Shown: positions 38,038-54,159 of the stretch, piece by piece | How positions within the stretch are numbered: the first letter of the stretch is position 1 | Layout of the letters: the number at the start of each line of letters is the position of its first letter | Source: Anaerolinea sp. | Lineage (GTDB): Bacteria > Chloroflexota > Anaerolineae > Anaerolineales > Anaerolineaceae | Reading direction: 5' to 3' | Assembly: GCA_029975965.1 (NCBI GenBank) | Contig: JARKOV010000162.1 | Span: 10,291 to 74,290, forward strand | Length of the DNA: 64,000 bases | Notes under the pieces: generated by a model | The model's input: only the letters and a program-made list of their open reading frames with translations | Database searches by the model: none | What the model was told of the DNA's origin: nothing | Translations under genes and position numbers: made by a program

Positions 38038-38168
38038 AAACAATATGCCGGATTCACGCAACGTAAAAGGGGATATGTTGTCCTGGCGCGCTGTACGGAT
38101 CCGCAGCCGGTGCGCGGCACCGGACGTCGTTTCCGATTTCCCTTTTCATTTCAATTGGAGGAAAGAGA

Positions 38169-40256
38169 ATGGATCGCAAGCTAAAACGTCGTGATTTTAT
38201 AAAGCTCTCTTCAGTGGCATTCCTGGGAGCTGTGGCGGCCGCGTGCAGCCCGCAGCCGGCTGAGACGCCGACATCCGCGCCGCCCGCTGCTGAGCCCACC
38301 AAGGCCCCTGAAGCTGAGCCAACCAAGGCCCCCGAAGCGGAAGCCACTCAACCCCCGGCTGCTTCGAAAGAGCCCCCGATGCTCCAGGCGAAAGTCGACA
38401 GTGGCGAGTTGCCCCCGCTCGAGGAGCGCCTCCCGGAGAATCCCTTTGTGGTCTCCAATCGCACCAACGGCATTGGCGTGTATGGCGGCGAGCTGCGCGT
38501 CAACAGCTTTGACCCGGTGTGGTGGGTGAGCGCTTACGACATCTTCTGCGAGCGCCTGCTGCACTACTCCGACCAGGACGGATCGACGATTGTCCCCAAC
38601 GTGCTCGAGAGCTGGGAAGTCTCACCGGACGGCAAGGTCTGGACGATGCGCATGCGCAAGGGCATGAAATGGGACGACGGTGAGCCGATCACCAGCGAGG
38701 ACGTGCGCTTCTGGTGGGAAGATCACCAGGCTGACACCCGCATCAACGCCAACCCCTGGTGGCAGTTCCGCTTCGGCGGCGAGAACATGAAGGTTGACAT
38801 CCTGGACGATTTCACCTTCCGCTTCACTTTCGCAGCCCCCTTCGGCAACTTCGCCGCGCACATGACCCGCTGGACCGGCAACGATGGCTTCATGTGGCCT
38901 TCGCACTACCTCAAGCAGTTCCACGCCACCTACACCGACGAAGCCTCGCTGGTTGAAATGGCCAAAGCCGCTAACCTCGAAACCTGGGTGCAGTTGTACA
39001 ACTCGAAGATCGTCCCAGGCGTGTGGGGCGGTCCGGATGGCATCCTGGAATACCCCAAGTACTTCATGTTCAAGGTTGTTGACCACCCCAAGGAAGGCGT
39101 CTACCTGTGGGAGCGCAACCCCTACTTCTGGAAGGTGGATGAGCAGGGCAACCAGTTGCCGTACCTCGACACGATGCGCATCGACTATGCGGCCAACACC
39201 GAGGTGACCAAGCTCAAGGTGGCCCAGAGCGAGCTGGACTGGCTTGGCATGCACGAAGTGACCATGATGGAATACCCCTTCTACAAGGAGAACGAACCCA
39301 AGGCCAACTTTGTGGTGGGCGATTACATCTCCTGCATGGGTGACCGGGTAACCTTCTTCCCCTATCACACGGTTTACAAGGATGACGGCACGTTGGACGA
39401 GGGTTTGACGGAGATCGTGCGCGATTATCGCTTCGTCAAAGCGCTCTCCCTGGCGATCGACCGCGAGGAGATCAACCAGTCCGTATTCTTCGGCACCGCT
39501 CGCATCGGGCAGATGTCGCCCATGCCCGCGTCCAAGTATTACAAGGAAGAGTATGGCACTGCCTTCGCAGAGTATGACCCCGACGCCGCCAATGCGTTGC
39601 TGGATGAGATGGGCCTGAAGAAAGGCGCCGATGGCATGCGCACCCGCCTGGATGGCTCCAAGTTGACCTACAACATCGAGCATTCCGGCATCCGCGTCGG
39701 CCCGGCCGTCCCCAAGATCTGCGAAATGGTCGCCGCTTACTGGCGCGAAGTCGGTATCGACGCCACCAGTAAAGAAATTCAAGACTCGCTGTTGGTTGAG
39801 CGGAAGCGCAATGCCCAGGTGCACTGCACGGTGTGGCACGCCGACCGCTGCACCGACATGCTCCTGCACATCGAGCCGCAGTGGTTCATCCCCACCTCCG
39901 ACGGTGGACAGGGCGGCTGCGATGCCAAGTGGGGTCAATGGTACCTGGCCGCCGATAAGTCCGCGGAAGGCCTCGTGGAACCCCCCGATGAGATCAAGAA
40001 GCTGCTCTCGACGTTTGACCAGATGACCGCCGTGGTCGACGAGAACGAGCGCGTGGCCCTTGGCCAGCAAATCTTCGATTGGCTCGCCGAGAATCCGCTG
40101 CAAATCGGTCTCATTCTGGAGTGCCCGGCTCCGTTGCTGGCTAACAAGAACCTGCGCAACCTGCCGCCGGCCAAAGCCTACATCGGCTGGGACACCTACG
40201 GCCTCTCAACCTACCACCCCTGCGCCTGGTATTACGAGGGCGGAGTTCGTGCGTAG
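38169..40256 (+). CDS. ABC-importer substrate-binding lipoprotein (SBP_bac_5 type)
   Basis: The product has 695 residues. The N-terminus has a twin-arginine-like RRDFIK followed by a hydrophobic stretch and a lipobox ending at Cys26 (AVAAAC). A disordered linker of EPTKAPEA repeats (residues ~40-65) follows. The mature part has the signature of peptide/nickel/oligosaccharide binding proteins: VPNVLESWEVSPDGKVWTMRMRKGMKWDDGEPITSEDVRFWWED. It should hold the substrate at the outer face for the permeases downstream. GGAGGAAAGAG precedes the ATG. Given the GH2 and regulator genes, the substrate is more likely an oligosaccharide than a peptide; this is inferred. Confidence 0.92.
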   Translation: MDRKLKRRDFIKLSSVAFLGAVAAACSPQPAETPTSAPPAAEPTKAPEAEPTKAPEAEATQPPAASKEPPMLQAKVDSGELPPLEERLPENPFVVSNRTNGIGVYGGELRVNSFDPVWWVSAYDIFCERLLHYSDQDGSTIVPNVLESWEVSPDGKVWTMRMRKGMKWDDGEPITSEDVRFWWEDHQADTRINANPWWQFRFGGENMKVDILDDFTFRFTFAAPFGNFAAHMTRWTGNDGFMWPSHYLKQFHATYTDEASLVEMAKAANLETWVQLYNSKIVPGVWGGPDGILEYPKYFMFKVVDHPKEGVYLWERNPYFWKVDEQGNQLPYLDTMRIDYAANTEVTKLKVAQSELDWLGMHEVTMMEYPFYKENEPKANFVVGDYISCMGDRVTFFPYHTVYKDDGTLDEGLTEIVRDYRFVKALSLAIDREEINQSVFFGTARIGQMSPMPASKYYKEEYGTAFAEYDPDAANALLDEMGLKKGADGMRTRLDGSKLTYNIEHSGIRVGPAVPKICEMVAAYWREVGIDATSKEIQDSLLVERKRNAQVHCTVWHADRCTDMLLHIEPQWFIPTSDGGQGGCDAKWGQWYLAADKSAEGLVEPPDEIKKLLSTFDQMTAVVDENERVALGQQIFDWLAENPLQIGLILECPAPLLANKNLRNLPPAKAYIGWDTYGLSTYHPCAWYYEGGVRA

Positions 40257-40274
40257 TGCCTGTTGAGTAAGAAA

Positions 40275-40317
40275 AACTACCGGATGTAGCCCCTCCTCGG
40301 GACTACGTCCGGTAGTT
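40275..40317 (+). repeat. intercistronic hairpin between binding protein and permeases
   Basis: AACTACCGGA (40275-40284) pairs with TCCGGTAGTT (40308-40317), and the inner part (GTAG/CTAC, CCC/GGG) extends the stem with small mismatches. There is no T tract. Its position after the highly expressed binding-protein gene and before the permease genes fits a hairpin that stabilises the upstream mRNA and lowers permease expression. Confidence 0.75.
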
Positions 40318-40366
40318 CATTAGAACGCGGTCCGCGCGTTGCCCAACAGTCAAGGAGGTGAACTCC

Positions 40367-41368
40367 ATGGTTAATTACATTCTGATGCGCCTGCTGCGCA
40401 TGATTCCCCAAATGATCATCATCTCGGTGATCGGGTTTGTCATCATTCAGCTTCCGCCGGGCGATTTTCTCACCGAGCGGATCAACCGCCTGAAGGCTTC
40501 GGGTCTCACGGTCGACGAGGCTGAGGTTGCTCGGTTAACCAACATGTACGGCCTGGATAAACCGATGCATCAGCAGTACCTCAAATGGATTGGGAATATT
40601 GTCACGAAGGGCGATTTCGGTTACTCCTTCGTGTTCAGCAAGCCGGTCAACCAGATTATCGGCTCGCGCATGGGCATGACCTTCTTTATCGCGTTCCTGG
40701 CATTTGTCGTTTGCTGGTCGTTTGCCATTCCGGTCGGCATCCTGGTGGCGGTGAAGCAGTACTCGTTCATCGATTACTTCTTCACCTTCCTCGGTTTTAT
40801 CGGCCTGGCGGTGCCGGGGTTCCTCCTGGCGCTGGTGTTGATGTACCTATCCTTCTCCGTGTTCGGGCTGAAAGTGGGCGGACTGTTCTCTCAGGAATAC
40901 TTGACTGCGCCCTGGAGTTGGGCTCGTTTCGTCGACTTCTTGAAACACATCTGGCTGCCGGTGATCATCCTGGCGATCGGCGGCACGGCAAACCTGATCC
41001 GCACCATGCGCGCCACCATGCTGGATGAGCTGCGCAAGCAATATGTCACCGTGGCGCGCGCCAAGGGGCTGTCGGAGCTGAAAGTGCTCCTGCTCTACCC
41101 GGTGCGCATCGCGATCAACCCCATCGTCAGCACCTTCGGGTGGCTGCTGGTGTGGTTCTTCTCCGGCGGGACTGTGGTTGAGATCGTGCTCAACCTGGAT
41201 ACCGCCGGCCCAGTTTTGTGGCGCGCCCTGATGAACCAGGATATGTACACGGCCGGCGCGTACATCATCCTCATCGGGCTGCTGACCGCGATTGGCAGCC
41301 TGGTATCCGATTTGCTGCTCGCGGCGATCGACCCGCGCATTCGCTTTGGTGGATTGGAGACGGCATGA
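40367..41368 (+). CDS. ABC-importer permease, DppB/OppB type
   Basis: The product has 333 residues from ATG at 40367, with GGAGG eight bases upstream; a GTG at 40358 overlaps that site. It has about six membrane segments: an N-terminal one (LLRMIPQMIIISVIGFVIIQLPPGDF, typical of DppB), then the transport domain with the EAA loop (ELRKQYVTVARAKGLSELKVLLLYPVRIAINPIVS). It pairs with the DppC-like permease that overlaps its stop codon by four bases. Confidence 0.93.
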   Translation: MVNYILMRLLRMIPQMIIISVIGFVIIQLPPGDFLTERINRLKASGLTVDEAEVARLTNMYGLDKPMHQQYLKWIGNIVTKGDFGYSFVFSKPVNQIIGSRMGMTFFIAFLAFVVCWSFAIPVGILVAVKQYSFIDYFFTFLGFIGLAVPGFLLALVLMYLSFSVFGLKVGGLFSQEYLTAPWSWARFVDFLKHIWLPVIILAIGGTANLIRTMRATMLDELRKQYVTVARAKGLSELKVLLLYPVRIAINPIVSTFGWLLVWFFSGGTVVEIVLNLDTAGPVLWRALMNQDMYTAGAYIILIGLLTAIGSLVSDLLLAAIDPRIRFGGLETA

Positions 41369-42528
41369 GCACACTGGCCTGGTTACGCAGTCGCAACCGG
41401 AAAAAGGCTGTTGCCGACACGACCAAAGACGAGGCTTTTTATCGCGCCGGGCAATGGCAACTGGTCTGGTGGAAATTCCGCCGCCACAAATTGGCTAACC
41501 TGGCGATGGTCGTGTTAGGCATCTTCTATTTCATCGCCATTTTTGCCGAGATCGTCGCCCCCTGGGACCCGCTGCACCGCATGAAAGAGTACGCGGCGAT
41601 GCCGCCAATGAAAGTCTACCTGTTCGACTACAACGGGCAATTCCGTGGACCTTTCGTGTACAACATGGTTTTCGGACGCGACCCGGTGACGTTGAGACCG
41701 GTCTATCAACTCGATTTTGACACCATCTTGCCGGTCAAGCTGTTCGTCAAAGGCGACCCGTATAAGCTGTGGGGGCTATTCTCGATGGATCGGCACCTGT
41801 TTGGTGTCGAGTCTCCCGACCGGGCAGCGCCGTACCCATTCTTCTTGTTGGGCACCGACAGCCTGGGACGCGATTTGCTCTCGCGCATTTTCTTCGGCGG
41901 GCGCATCTCGCTCACGGTCGGATTGATCGGCGTAACGCTTTCGTTTGTGTTCGGATTGTTGCTGGGTGGGCTTTCGGGGTTCTTCGGCGGGGTGATCGAT
42001 GAGGTGATCATGCGCCTGATCGACGTCCTTCAGTCGCTGCCGCAGATTCCGTTGTGGATGTCGCTGGCGGCGGCTTTGCCGCAGGATTGGCCCCAGTTGC
42101 GCACCTACTTCTTCGTCACCATCATCCTCTCGATCTTCGGATGGGTCTTCCTGGCGCGCACGGTGCGCGGCAAAATGCTCAGCATGCGCGAGGAAGATTT
42201 CGTCATGGCGGCCAAGCTGGACGGTGAAAACGAGTGGAACATCATCACCCGTTACATGCTGCCGGGCTTTGCCAGTTACATCATCGTCTCACTGACCATA
42301 TCGATCCCGGGGATGATCCTGGGCGAGACTTCGCTCAGCTTCCTGGGCATCGGCCTGCGCGCGCCGACGATCAGTTGGGGGGTGATGCTGCAGGATGCGC
42401 AAACCATCCAGACGGTCGCGCTCCTGCCGTGGCTGCTGTGGCCGGTCGTTTTCGTGGTGGTGGCGGTGTTGATGTTCAACTTCCTCGGCGACGGTTTGCG
42501 CGATGCCGCCGACCCATATGTGAACTGA
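41365..42528 (+). CDS. ABC-importer permease, DppC/OppC type
   Basis: The product has 387 residues from ATG at 41365 (ATGA overlap with the DppB-like gene). It has an N-terminal cytoplasmic part, one membrane segment (NLAMVVLGIFYFIAIFAEIVAPWDP), a ~100-residue extracytoplasmic domain and the usual transport segments with a FFLLGTDSLGRDLLSRIFFGGRISLTVG signature and an EAA loop (MREEDFVMAAKLDGENEWNIITRYMLPG). The extracytoplasmic insert is larger than in E. coli DppC and may contact the large binding protein. Confidence 0.93.
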   Translation: MSTLAWLRSRNRKKAVADTTKDEAFYRAGQWQLVWWKFRRHKLANLAMVVLGIFYFIAIFAEIVAPWDPLHRMKEYAAMPPMKVYLFDYNGQFRGPFVYNMVFGRDPVTLRPVYQLDFDTILPVKLFVKGDPYKLWGLFSMDRHLFGVESPDRAAPYPFFLLGTDSLGRDLLSRIFFGGRISLTVGLIGVTLSFVFGLLLGGLSGFFGGVIDEVIMRLIDVLQSLPQIPLWMSLAAALPQDWPQLRTYFFVTIILSIFGWVFLARTVRGKMLSMREEDFVMAAKLDGENEWNIITRYMLPGFASYIIVSLTISIPGMILGETSLSFLGIGLRAPTISWGVMLQDAQTIQTVALLPWLLWPVVFVVVAVLMFNFLGDGLRDAADPYVN

Positions 42529-42538
42529 CAGGTGCCGC

Positions 42539-43597
42539 ATGACAGAGCAGAGCACACTATCCAAAGATCAATCTGTCCTGGTCGAAATCAAGGGGCTGCG
42601 CACCTATTTCTACCTGGCTGAAGGGGTTGTCCGCGCGGTGGACGGGGTCGACCTGACGGTCAACCGTGGGGTAACGCTGGGCATCGTGGGCGAGAGCGGA
42701 TGTGGGAAGAGCATCTCAGCTTATTCGATGCTGCGCCTGGTCCCTCCGCCCGGAAAAATCGAGGGCGGCGAGATCCTTTTCTACAAGACGCCCAAAGATG
42801 GCAGCTCGAACCAGGCCGAGATCATCAACCTGACCAAGCTCGATCCCAACGGTGAGACCATTCGCAATATTCGCGGCAACTATATCTCGATGGTTTTCCA
42901 GGAGCCGATGACCGCGATGAGCCCGGTGCGGACCGTGGGCCAGCAGATCATGGAAGCCATCATACTCCACCAGAAGTCAGACAAAGCCACAGCGCGCGAG
43001 CAAGCCATCGAGATTCTTTCGAAGGTGCGCATGTCACGCCCGGAGAAAGTCGTCGATGACTACCCCTTCCAGCTCAGCGGCGGGATGCGCCAGCGCGCGA
43101 TGATCGCTATGGCGTTGAGCTGCCGACCGCATTTGCTCATCGCCGACGAACCGACCACCGCGCTGGACGTGACCACCGAAGCCCAAATCCTCAACCTGAT
43201 GCGCGACCTGCAGGAAGAGCTTGGCATGGGCATCATGTATATCACCCACAACCTGGGGGTGATCGCAGAGATGGCCAAGGAAGTGGCGGTGATGTACATG
43301 GGGCGCGTGGTTGAACAGACCGACATCCGCAGCCTGTTCTTCAACCCATTGCACCCGTACACGCAGGGGTTGTTGACCTCCATCCCCCAACTGCGGGATG
43401 CGCTTACCTCGCGCGAAAAGGGACGGCTGAACGTGATCAAAGGGATGGTGCCCGACCCCTACGCCCGGCTCAAGGGCTGCCCGTTCCATCCTCGCTGCCC
43501 AAAGGTGATCAACGGCGTGTGCGATGAAATCGAGGCGCCGATGGTTGAGGTGGAACCTGGGCACGTCGTCCGCTGCCACCTGTATTCAGGCCAGTGA
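42539..43597 (+). CDS. ABC-importer ATPase, DppD/OppD type
   Basis: The product has 352 residues. Visible motifs are Walker [15 protein letters not shown]-loop [10 protein letters not shown], signature [15 protein letters not shown] and Walker [14 protein letters not shown], followed by the C-terminal oligopeptide/dipeptide module with [11 protein letters not shown]. That cysteine-rich tail is a feature of OppD/DppD proteins, in which it may bind an iron-sulphur cluster. It starts ten bases after the DppC-like gene. Confidence 0.94.
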   Translation: MTEQSTLSKDQSVLVEIKGLRTYFYLAEGVVRAVDGVDLTVNRGVTLGIVGESGCGKSISAYSMLRLVPPPGKIEGGEILFYKTPKDGSSNQAEIINLTKLDPNGETIRNIRGNYISMVFQEPMTAMSPVRTVGQQIMEAIILHQKSDKATAREQAIEILSKVRMSRPEKVVDDYPFQLSGGMRQRAMIAMALSCRPHLLIADEPTTALDVTTEAQILNLMRDLQEELGMGIMYITHNLGVIAEMAKEVAVMYMGRVVEQTDIRSLFFNPLHPYTQGLLTSIPQLRDALTSREKGRLNVIKGMVPDPYARLKGCPFHPRCPKVINGVCDEIEAPMVEVEPGHVVRCHLYSGQ

Positions 43598-43635
43598 CCA
43601 TGGCAGAGCGGTTAGAAAGCCAAGAGGTAACCAGC

Positions 43636-44679
43636 ATGACAGATCAGGTGAAATCTACCGAACCTCTGCTCGAGGTGGTCGAGCTAAAGAAATATTTCCC
43701 GATCAGACGGGGTTTTTTCAAGCGGGTCGTGGGTCACGTGAAAGCTGTCGACGACCTGAGCTTTGTCATCCAGGAAGGAGAGACGCTGGGGCTGGTGGGT
43801 GAAAGCGGTTGTGGCAAGACCACCGCTGGGCGCTCGATTCTGCGGGCGATCAACCCAACGAGCGGACACGTGTACTTCCGCGATCCAACCGCCGGTCGGG
43901 TGGATGTGGCGGCGCTGGAATTGGATCAGTTGCGCAGTGTGCGCCGCAACATGCGCATGATCTTCCAGGATCCATATGCCTCGTTAAACCCGCGCATGAC
44001 GCTGCTGGATATCGTCGGCGCGCCGTTGCGCGCGATGGGCCTGGCCAGTGGCAAGGAGCTGGAAGAACGGGTGGCTGAGATGTTGCGCCGGGTGGGCTTG
44101 CGCCCGGAGTATATGCGCCGTTACCCGCACGCCTTCTCCGGCGGGCAGCGCCAGAGGATCGGCCTGGCGCGAGCGTTGGCGCCCAACCCTAAATTTGTCG
44201 TCTGCGATGAGCCGGTCTCTGCGCTGGATGTGTCGGTGCAGGCGCAAATTCTCAACCTGATGCAAGACCTTCAGCAGGACCTGGGTCTGACTTTCCTGTT
44301 CGTGGCACATGACCTCAGCGTGGTTGCCCACATCAGTGATCGCGTGGCGGTGATGTACGTGGGGAAGATGGTCGAGCTGGCCGAGAAAAAAGAGCTGTTC
44401 ATGAACCCCAAGCATCCCTACACCGAGGCGCTCATGTCGGCGATCCCCCTTCCCGACCCGCGCCCGCGCGAGAAACGCGTGCTGCTGACCGGAGAGGTGG
44501 CAAACCCAGCCAACCCGCCTTCGGGATGTTACTTCCACCCGCGCTGCGCATATGCGAAGGATATTTGCAGCCAGCAAGACCCCGAATTGACCGAGGTGAA
44601 ACCGGGCCATTTCGCCAAATGCCACTTTGCCCGCGACCTATCCCTGACGGGCGTCAGTGGCATTGGTGTGGCGCAATAA
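43636..44679 (+). CDS. ABC-importer ATPase, DppF/OppF type
   Basis: The product has 347 residues from ATG at 43636, which has AAGAGGT upstream; in-frame GTG at 43594 and ATG at 43600 overlap or abut the previous stop and are alternatives. Walker [13 protein letters not shown], the Q-loop [13 protein letters not shown], signature [15 protein letters not shown] and Walker [14 protein letters not shown] are present, and the tail has [16 protein letters not shown]. It forms the heterodimeric motor with the DppD-like protein. A rho-independent terminator follows. Confidence 0.93.
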   Translation: MTDQVKSTEPLLEVVELKKYFPIRRGFFKRVVGHVKAVDDLSFVIQEGETLGLVGESGCGKTTAGRSILRAINPTSGHVYFRDPTAGRVDVAALELDQLRSVRRNMRMIFQDPYASLNPRMTLLDIVGAPLRAMGLASGKELEERVAEMLRRVGLRPEYMRRYPHAFSGGQRQRIGLARALAPNPKFVVCDEPVSALDVSVQAQILNLMQDLQQDLGLTFLFVAHDLSVVAHISDRVAVMYVGKMVELAEKKELFMNPKHPYTEALMSAIPLPDPRPREKRVLLTGEVANPANPPSGCYFHPRCAYAKDICSQQDPELTEVKPGHFAKCHFARDLSLTGVSGIGVAQ

Positions 44680-44713
44680 GCTCACATCAGCGGGTGTGCA
44701 GCCGTTGCGCTAT

Positions 44714-44748
44714 GAGCCTGGTGGATTTCCATTCACCAGGCTCTTTTT
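44714..44748 (+). terminator. rho-independent terminator after the importer genes
   Basis: GAGCCTGGTG (44714-44723) and CACCAGGCTC (44734-44743) form a perfect ten-base stem, followed by TTTTT. It ends the importer transcript 35 bases after the DppF-like stop; some read-through or a separate promoter must serve the beta-galactosidase gene downstream. Confidence 0.92.
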
Positions 44749-44773
44749 GAGAAAACGACCAACCTTTTTTTGA

Positions 44774-48220
<3,447 letters not shown>

Positions 48221-48284
48221 CTTTCGTTACCATGAGCCGGGCGCGCCAGGAACAGACGGGGTGCGCCCGGCAGAGGAGTCTGGC

Positions 48285-52575
<4,291 letters not shown>

Positions 52576-52581
52576 GAAATG

Positions 52582-52615
52582 ATGGGCTACGGCAGCTGCG
52601 GCTGCCGTAGCCCAT
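52582..52615. repeat. 15-bp perfect hairpin at the end of the sugar island
   Basis: The left arm (52582-52596) and the right arm (52601-52615) are perfectly complementary with a TGCG loop. A small second hairpin (AGCGGC/GCCGCT) follows at 52617-52631. It lies between the converging ends of the beta-galactosidase gene and the M23-like gene. No T tract is present, so its role as terminator is uncertain. Confidence 0.8.
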
Positions 52616-52684
52616 GAGCGGCACAGCCGCTGTAAACACCCCTAAGTTTTCATTGTTTGAGACGAGTTATCGTATCAAAATGCG

Positions 52685-53644
52685 TCAGAACTGGGGAATG
52701 AAGATCGCGTTGCGACCGGAGAAGCGCAGTTCGAATAAGATCGGGACAGCCGGCGCGTTCTCGTCATAGCCCTCCAGGTTAACCTGGATATGCAGGTGGG
52801 GAATCGAGGGCGTGCCCGAGTTGCCGATGCGCCCAATCACCTGCCCCAACCAGACCTGGTCCCCTTCCTTCACGAAGAAATTGCCGGCGCGGAAATTGGC
52901 CAGAGTGACGTACCATTCGAAGCACTTCAAAACCACGTAGTTGCCCATCGGGTCGCCCTGGCTGAGCACGGGCACGTCGGGAATGCCGTCGACGACCTTG
53001 ACCACCTCGCCCACGCACGGGCTATAGACGGGTTCGTTATACCCCAGGTACTTGCGGTAGTCGCGGTTGAGCACGCCTTCCGATACGGTGCCACGGATGG
53101 TCATCTTCATCAGGTCCACGGCGTAGCCCTGGTTGGGCATCGTTCCGCTGGGCGGGCCAAAAATGGAATTGACGTGGTTGTTCATCCCCAGGCCGTTCAG
53201 GCTGTTTCCGCCGTTGGTCACCACGTACATGCCTTCGCGCAGGGGGAAGTAAACCAGAATGGCATCCTTTTCGTAGAAGGATTCATGCTCGTAGGAGCGC
53301 AAAACCAGCGAATCAACATAGACAAGCGGCGCAATCAGCAGGAGCGAGACGACAAAGGGAATCAGCCCGGCGCGGCCTTTGGGTGGGAAAAACGGCTTTC
53401 CGTCCGAAATATACATCTGGCGGATGATGAGCAGGAGGACGAACAGGGCTGGTAAGAAGCGCATGTAATACCACACCAGAGACCAGTTGACGGTCATCAC
53501 GAAGAAAAAACTGGCTGCGGCATAAGCGGCGATATAGAGTAGAGCGGTCAGCTTGCTGTTGAACTGGACGAGCCAAAGCACAACAGCCAGGGGGATAAAG
53601 ACAACCGCCCAGACGATTATGGGGAAAACACTGGTCCAAGGCAT
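52685..53644 (-). CDS. membrane-anchored M23 (LytM)-like domain protein with altered metal site
   Basis: The product has 319 residues. Four or so membrane segments fill residues ~5-115 and a soluble M23-like domain follows (~residues 150-319). Peptidase M23 proteins cut peptidoglycan. The second metal motif is present (IPHLHIQVN, the HxH), and GYAVDLMKM stands where the first motif normally has His-x3-Asp, but the His is replaced (NQGYAVD). The enzyme may therefore be inactive or a regulator, as in EnvC/NlpD-type proteins. The gene has a promoter with an SOS-like palindrome upstream. Confidence 0.75.
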   Translation of the reverse strand: MPWTSVFPIIVWAVVFIPLAVVLWLVQFNSKLTALLYIAAYAAASFFFVMTVNWSLVWYYMRFLPALFVLLLIIRQMYISDGKPFFPPKGRAGLIPFVVSLLLIAPLVYVDSLVLRSYEHESFYEKDAILVYFPLREGMYVVTNGGNSLNGLGMNNHVNSIFGPPSGTMPNQGYAVDLMKMTIRGTVSEGVLNRDYRKYLGYNEPVYSPCVGEVVKVVDGIPDVPVLSQGDPMGNYVVLKCFEWYVTLANFRAGNFFVKEGDQVWLGQVIGRIGNSGTPSIPHLHIQVNLEGYDENAPAVPILFELRFSGRNAIFIPQF

Positions 53645-53702
53645 TTCAAATTACTCCATCATGCAGGCTGCAATGGGTCTGCGCAAAGTTTGATCGTGAT
53701 TG

Positions 53703-53732
53703 ATTATACTACAGGATTTTGAACGTTTGTTC
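53703..53732 (-). promoter_or_regulatory. promoter of the M23-like gene with SOS-like operator
   Basis: On the minus strand TATAAT (53708-53703) is a perfect -10. The palindrome GAACAAACGTTC (53732-53721) covers the region where the -35 should be. It matches GAACN4GTTC exactly and shares the 11-base core GAACAAACGTT with the operator of the eCIS operon. Repression by LexA is inferred. Confidence 0.5.
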
Positions 53733-53736
53733 TTGT

Positions 53737-54069
53737 TTAGCTCGCCACATGCTCCACCATCAGGGTTGTCATGGGTGAGTCAACTGTCCAGAGTCGATGC
53801 GGTACGGATGCTGGCCAGCGAATCCATTCGCCGGCGCGAATAGGAGCCGACTCTCCGGCGATGCTGGTGTATCCCTCGCCCTCGAGGCAGATCACGTCGA
53901 TATCAAAGCCGGCGGCGTGTTCGTGGATCGTCCCACCGGGTGAAAAGCGCAAGCGGGCTAACCCCATCCCGCTGAGGCGCGGCAAGCTCTGCGACTCGAC
54001 CTCTGCGCAGCCGTCGAAGTGGAGCGGTTGCCATTCCGCTCGTGGAAATGGTTGTACATCCATCGCCAT
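53737..54069 (-). CDS. small cupin-domain protein
   Basis: The product has 110 residues with one cupin fold: LRFSPGGTIHEHAAGFDIDVICLEGEGY (motif 1, H-x-H and E-like ligands), then AGEWIRWPASVPHRLWTVDSPMTTLMVEH (motif 2 with His). Such anti-sigma-ChrR-like or sugar-binding cupins carry a metal and often act as sensors or isomerases. The start could be the first or the third codon (ATG GCG ATG); AGGA lies six bases before the first. It is downstream of the glycyl-radical enzyme gene in the same direction, separated by 90 bases. Confidence 0.75.
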   Translation of the reverse strand: MAMDVQPFPRAEWQPLHFDGCAEVESQSLPRLSGMGLARLRFSPGGTIHEHAAGFDIDVICLEGEGYTSIAGESAPIRAGEWIRWPASVPHRLWTVDSPMTTLMVEHVAS

Positions 54070-54159
54070 CAGGTTCCTGTTCCCTCAGATTGTGGAATTT
54101 CTTCTGAAAGTGTGGGGCAAAGCCCACATTTTTCAATAAAACAATAACACATTGCTCCA

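Noticed and set aside
38040..38120. Possible short gene between the importer promoter and the binding-protein gene
   Set aside because: The only frame starts inside the leader, has no ribosome site and overlaps the real gene in another frame.
54092..54137. Hairpin TGTGGG/CCCACA followed by TTTTT on the plus strand between the cupin and glycyl-radical enzyme genes
   Set aside because: The flanking genes run on the minus strand, where the T tract is poor, and no plus-strand gene ends here; it is probably incidental.
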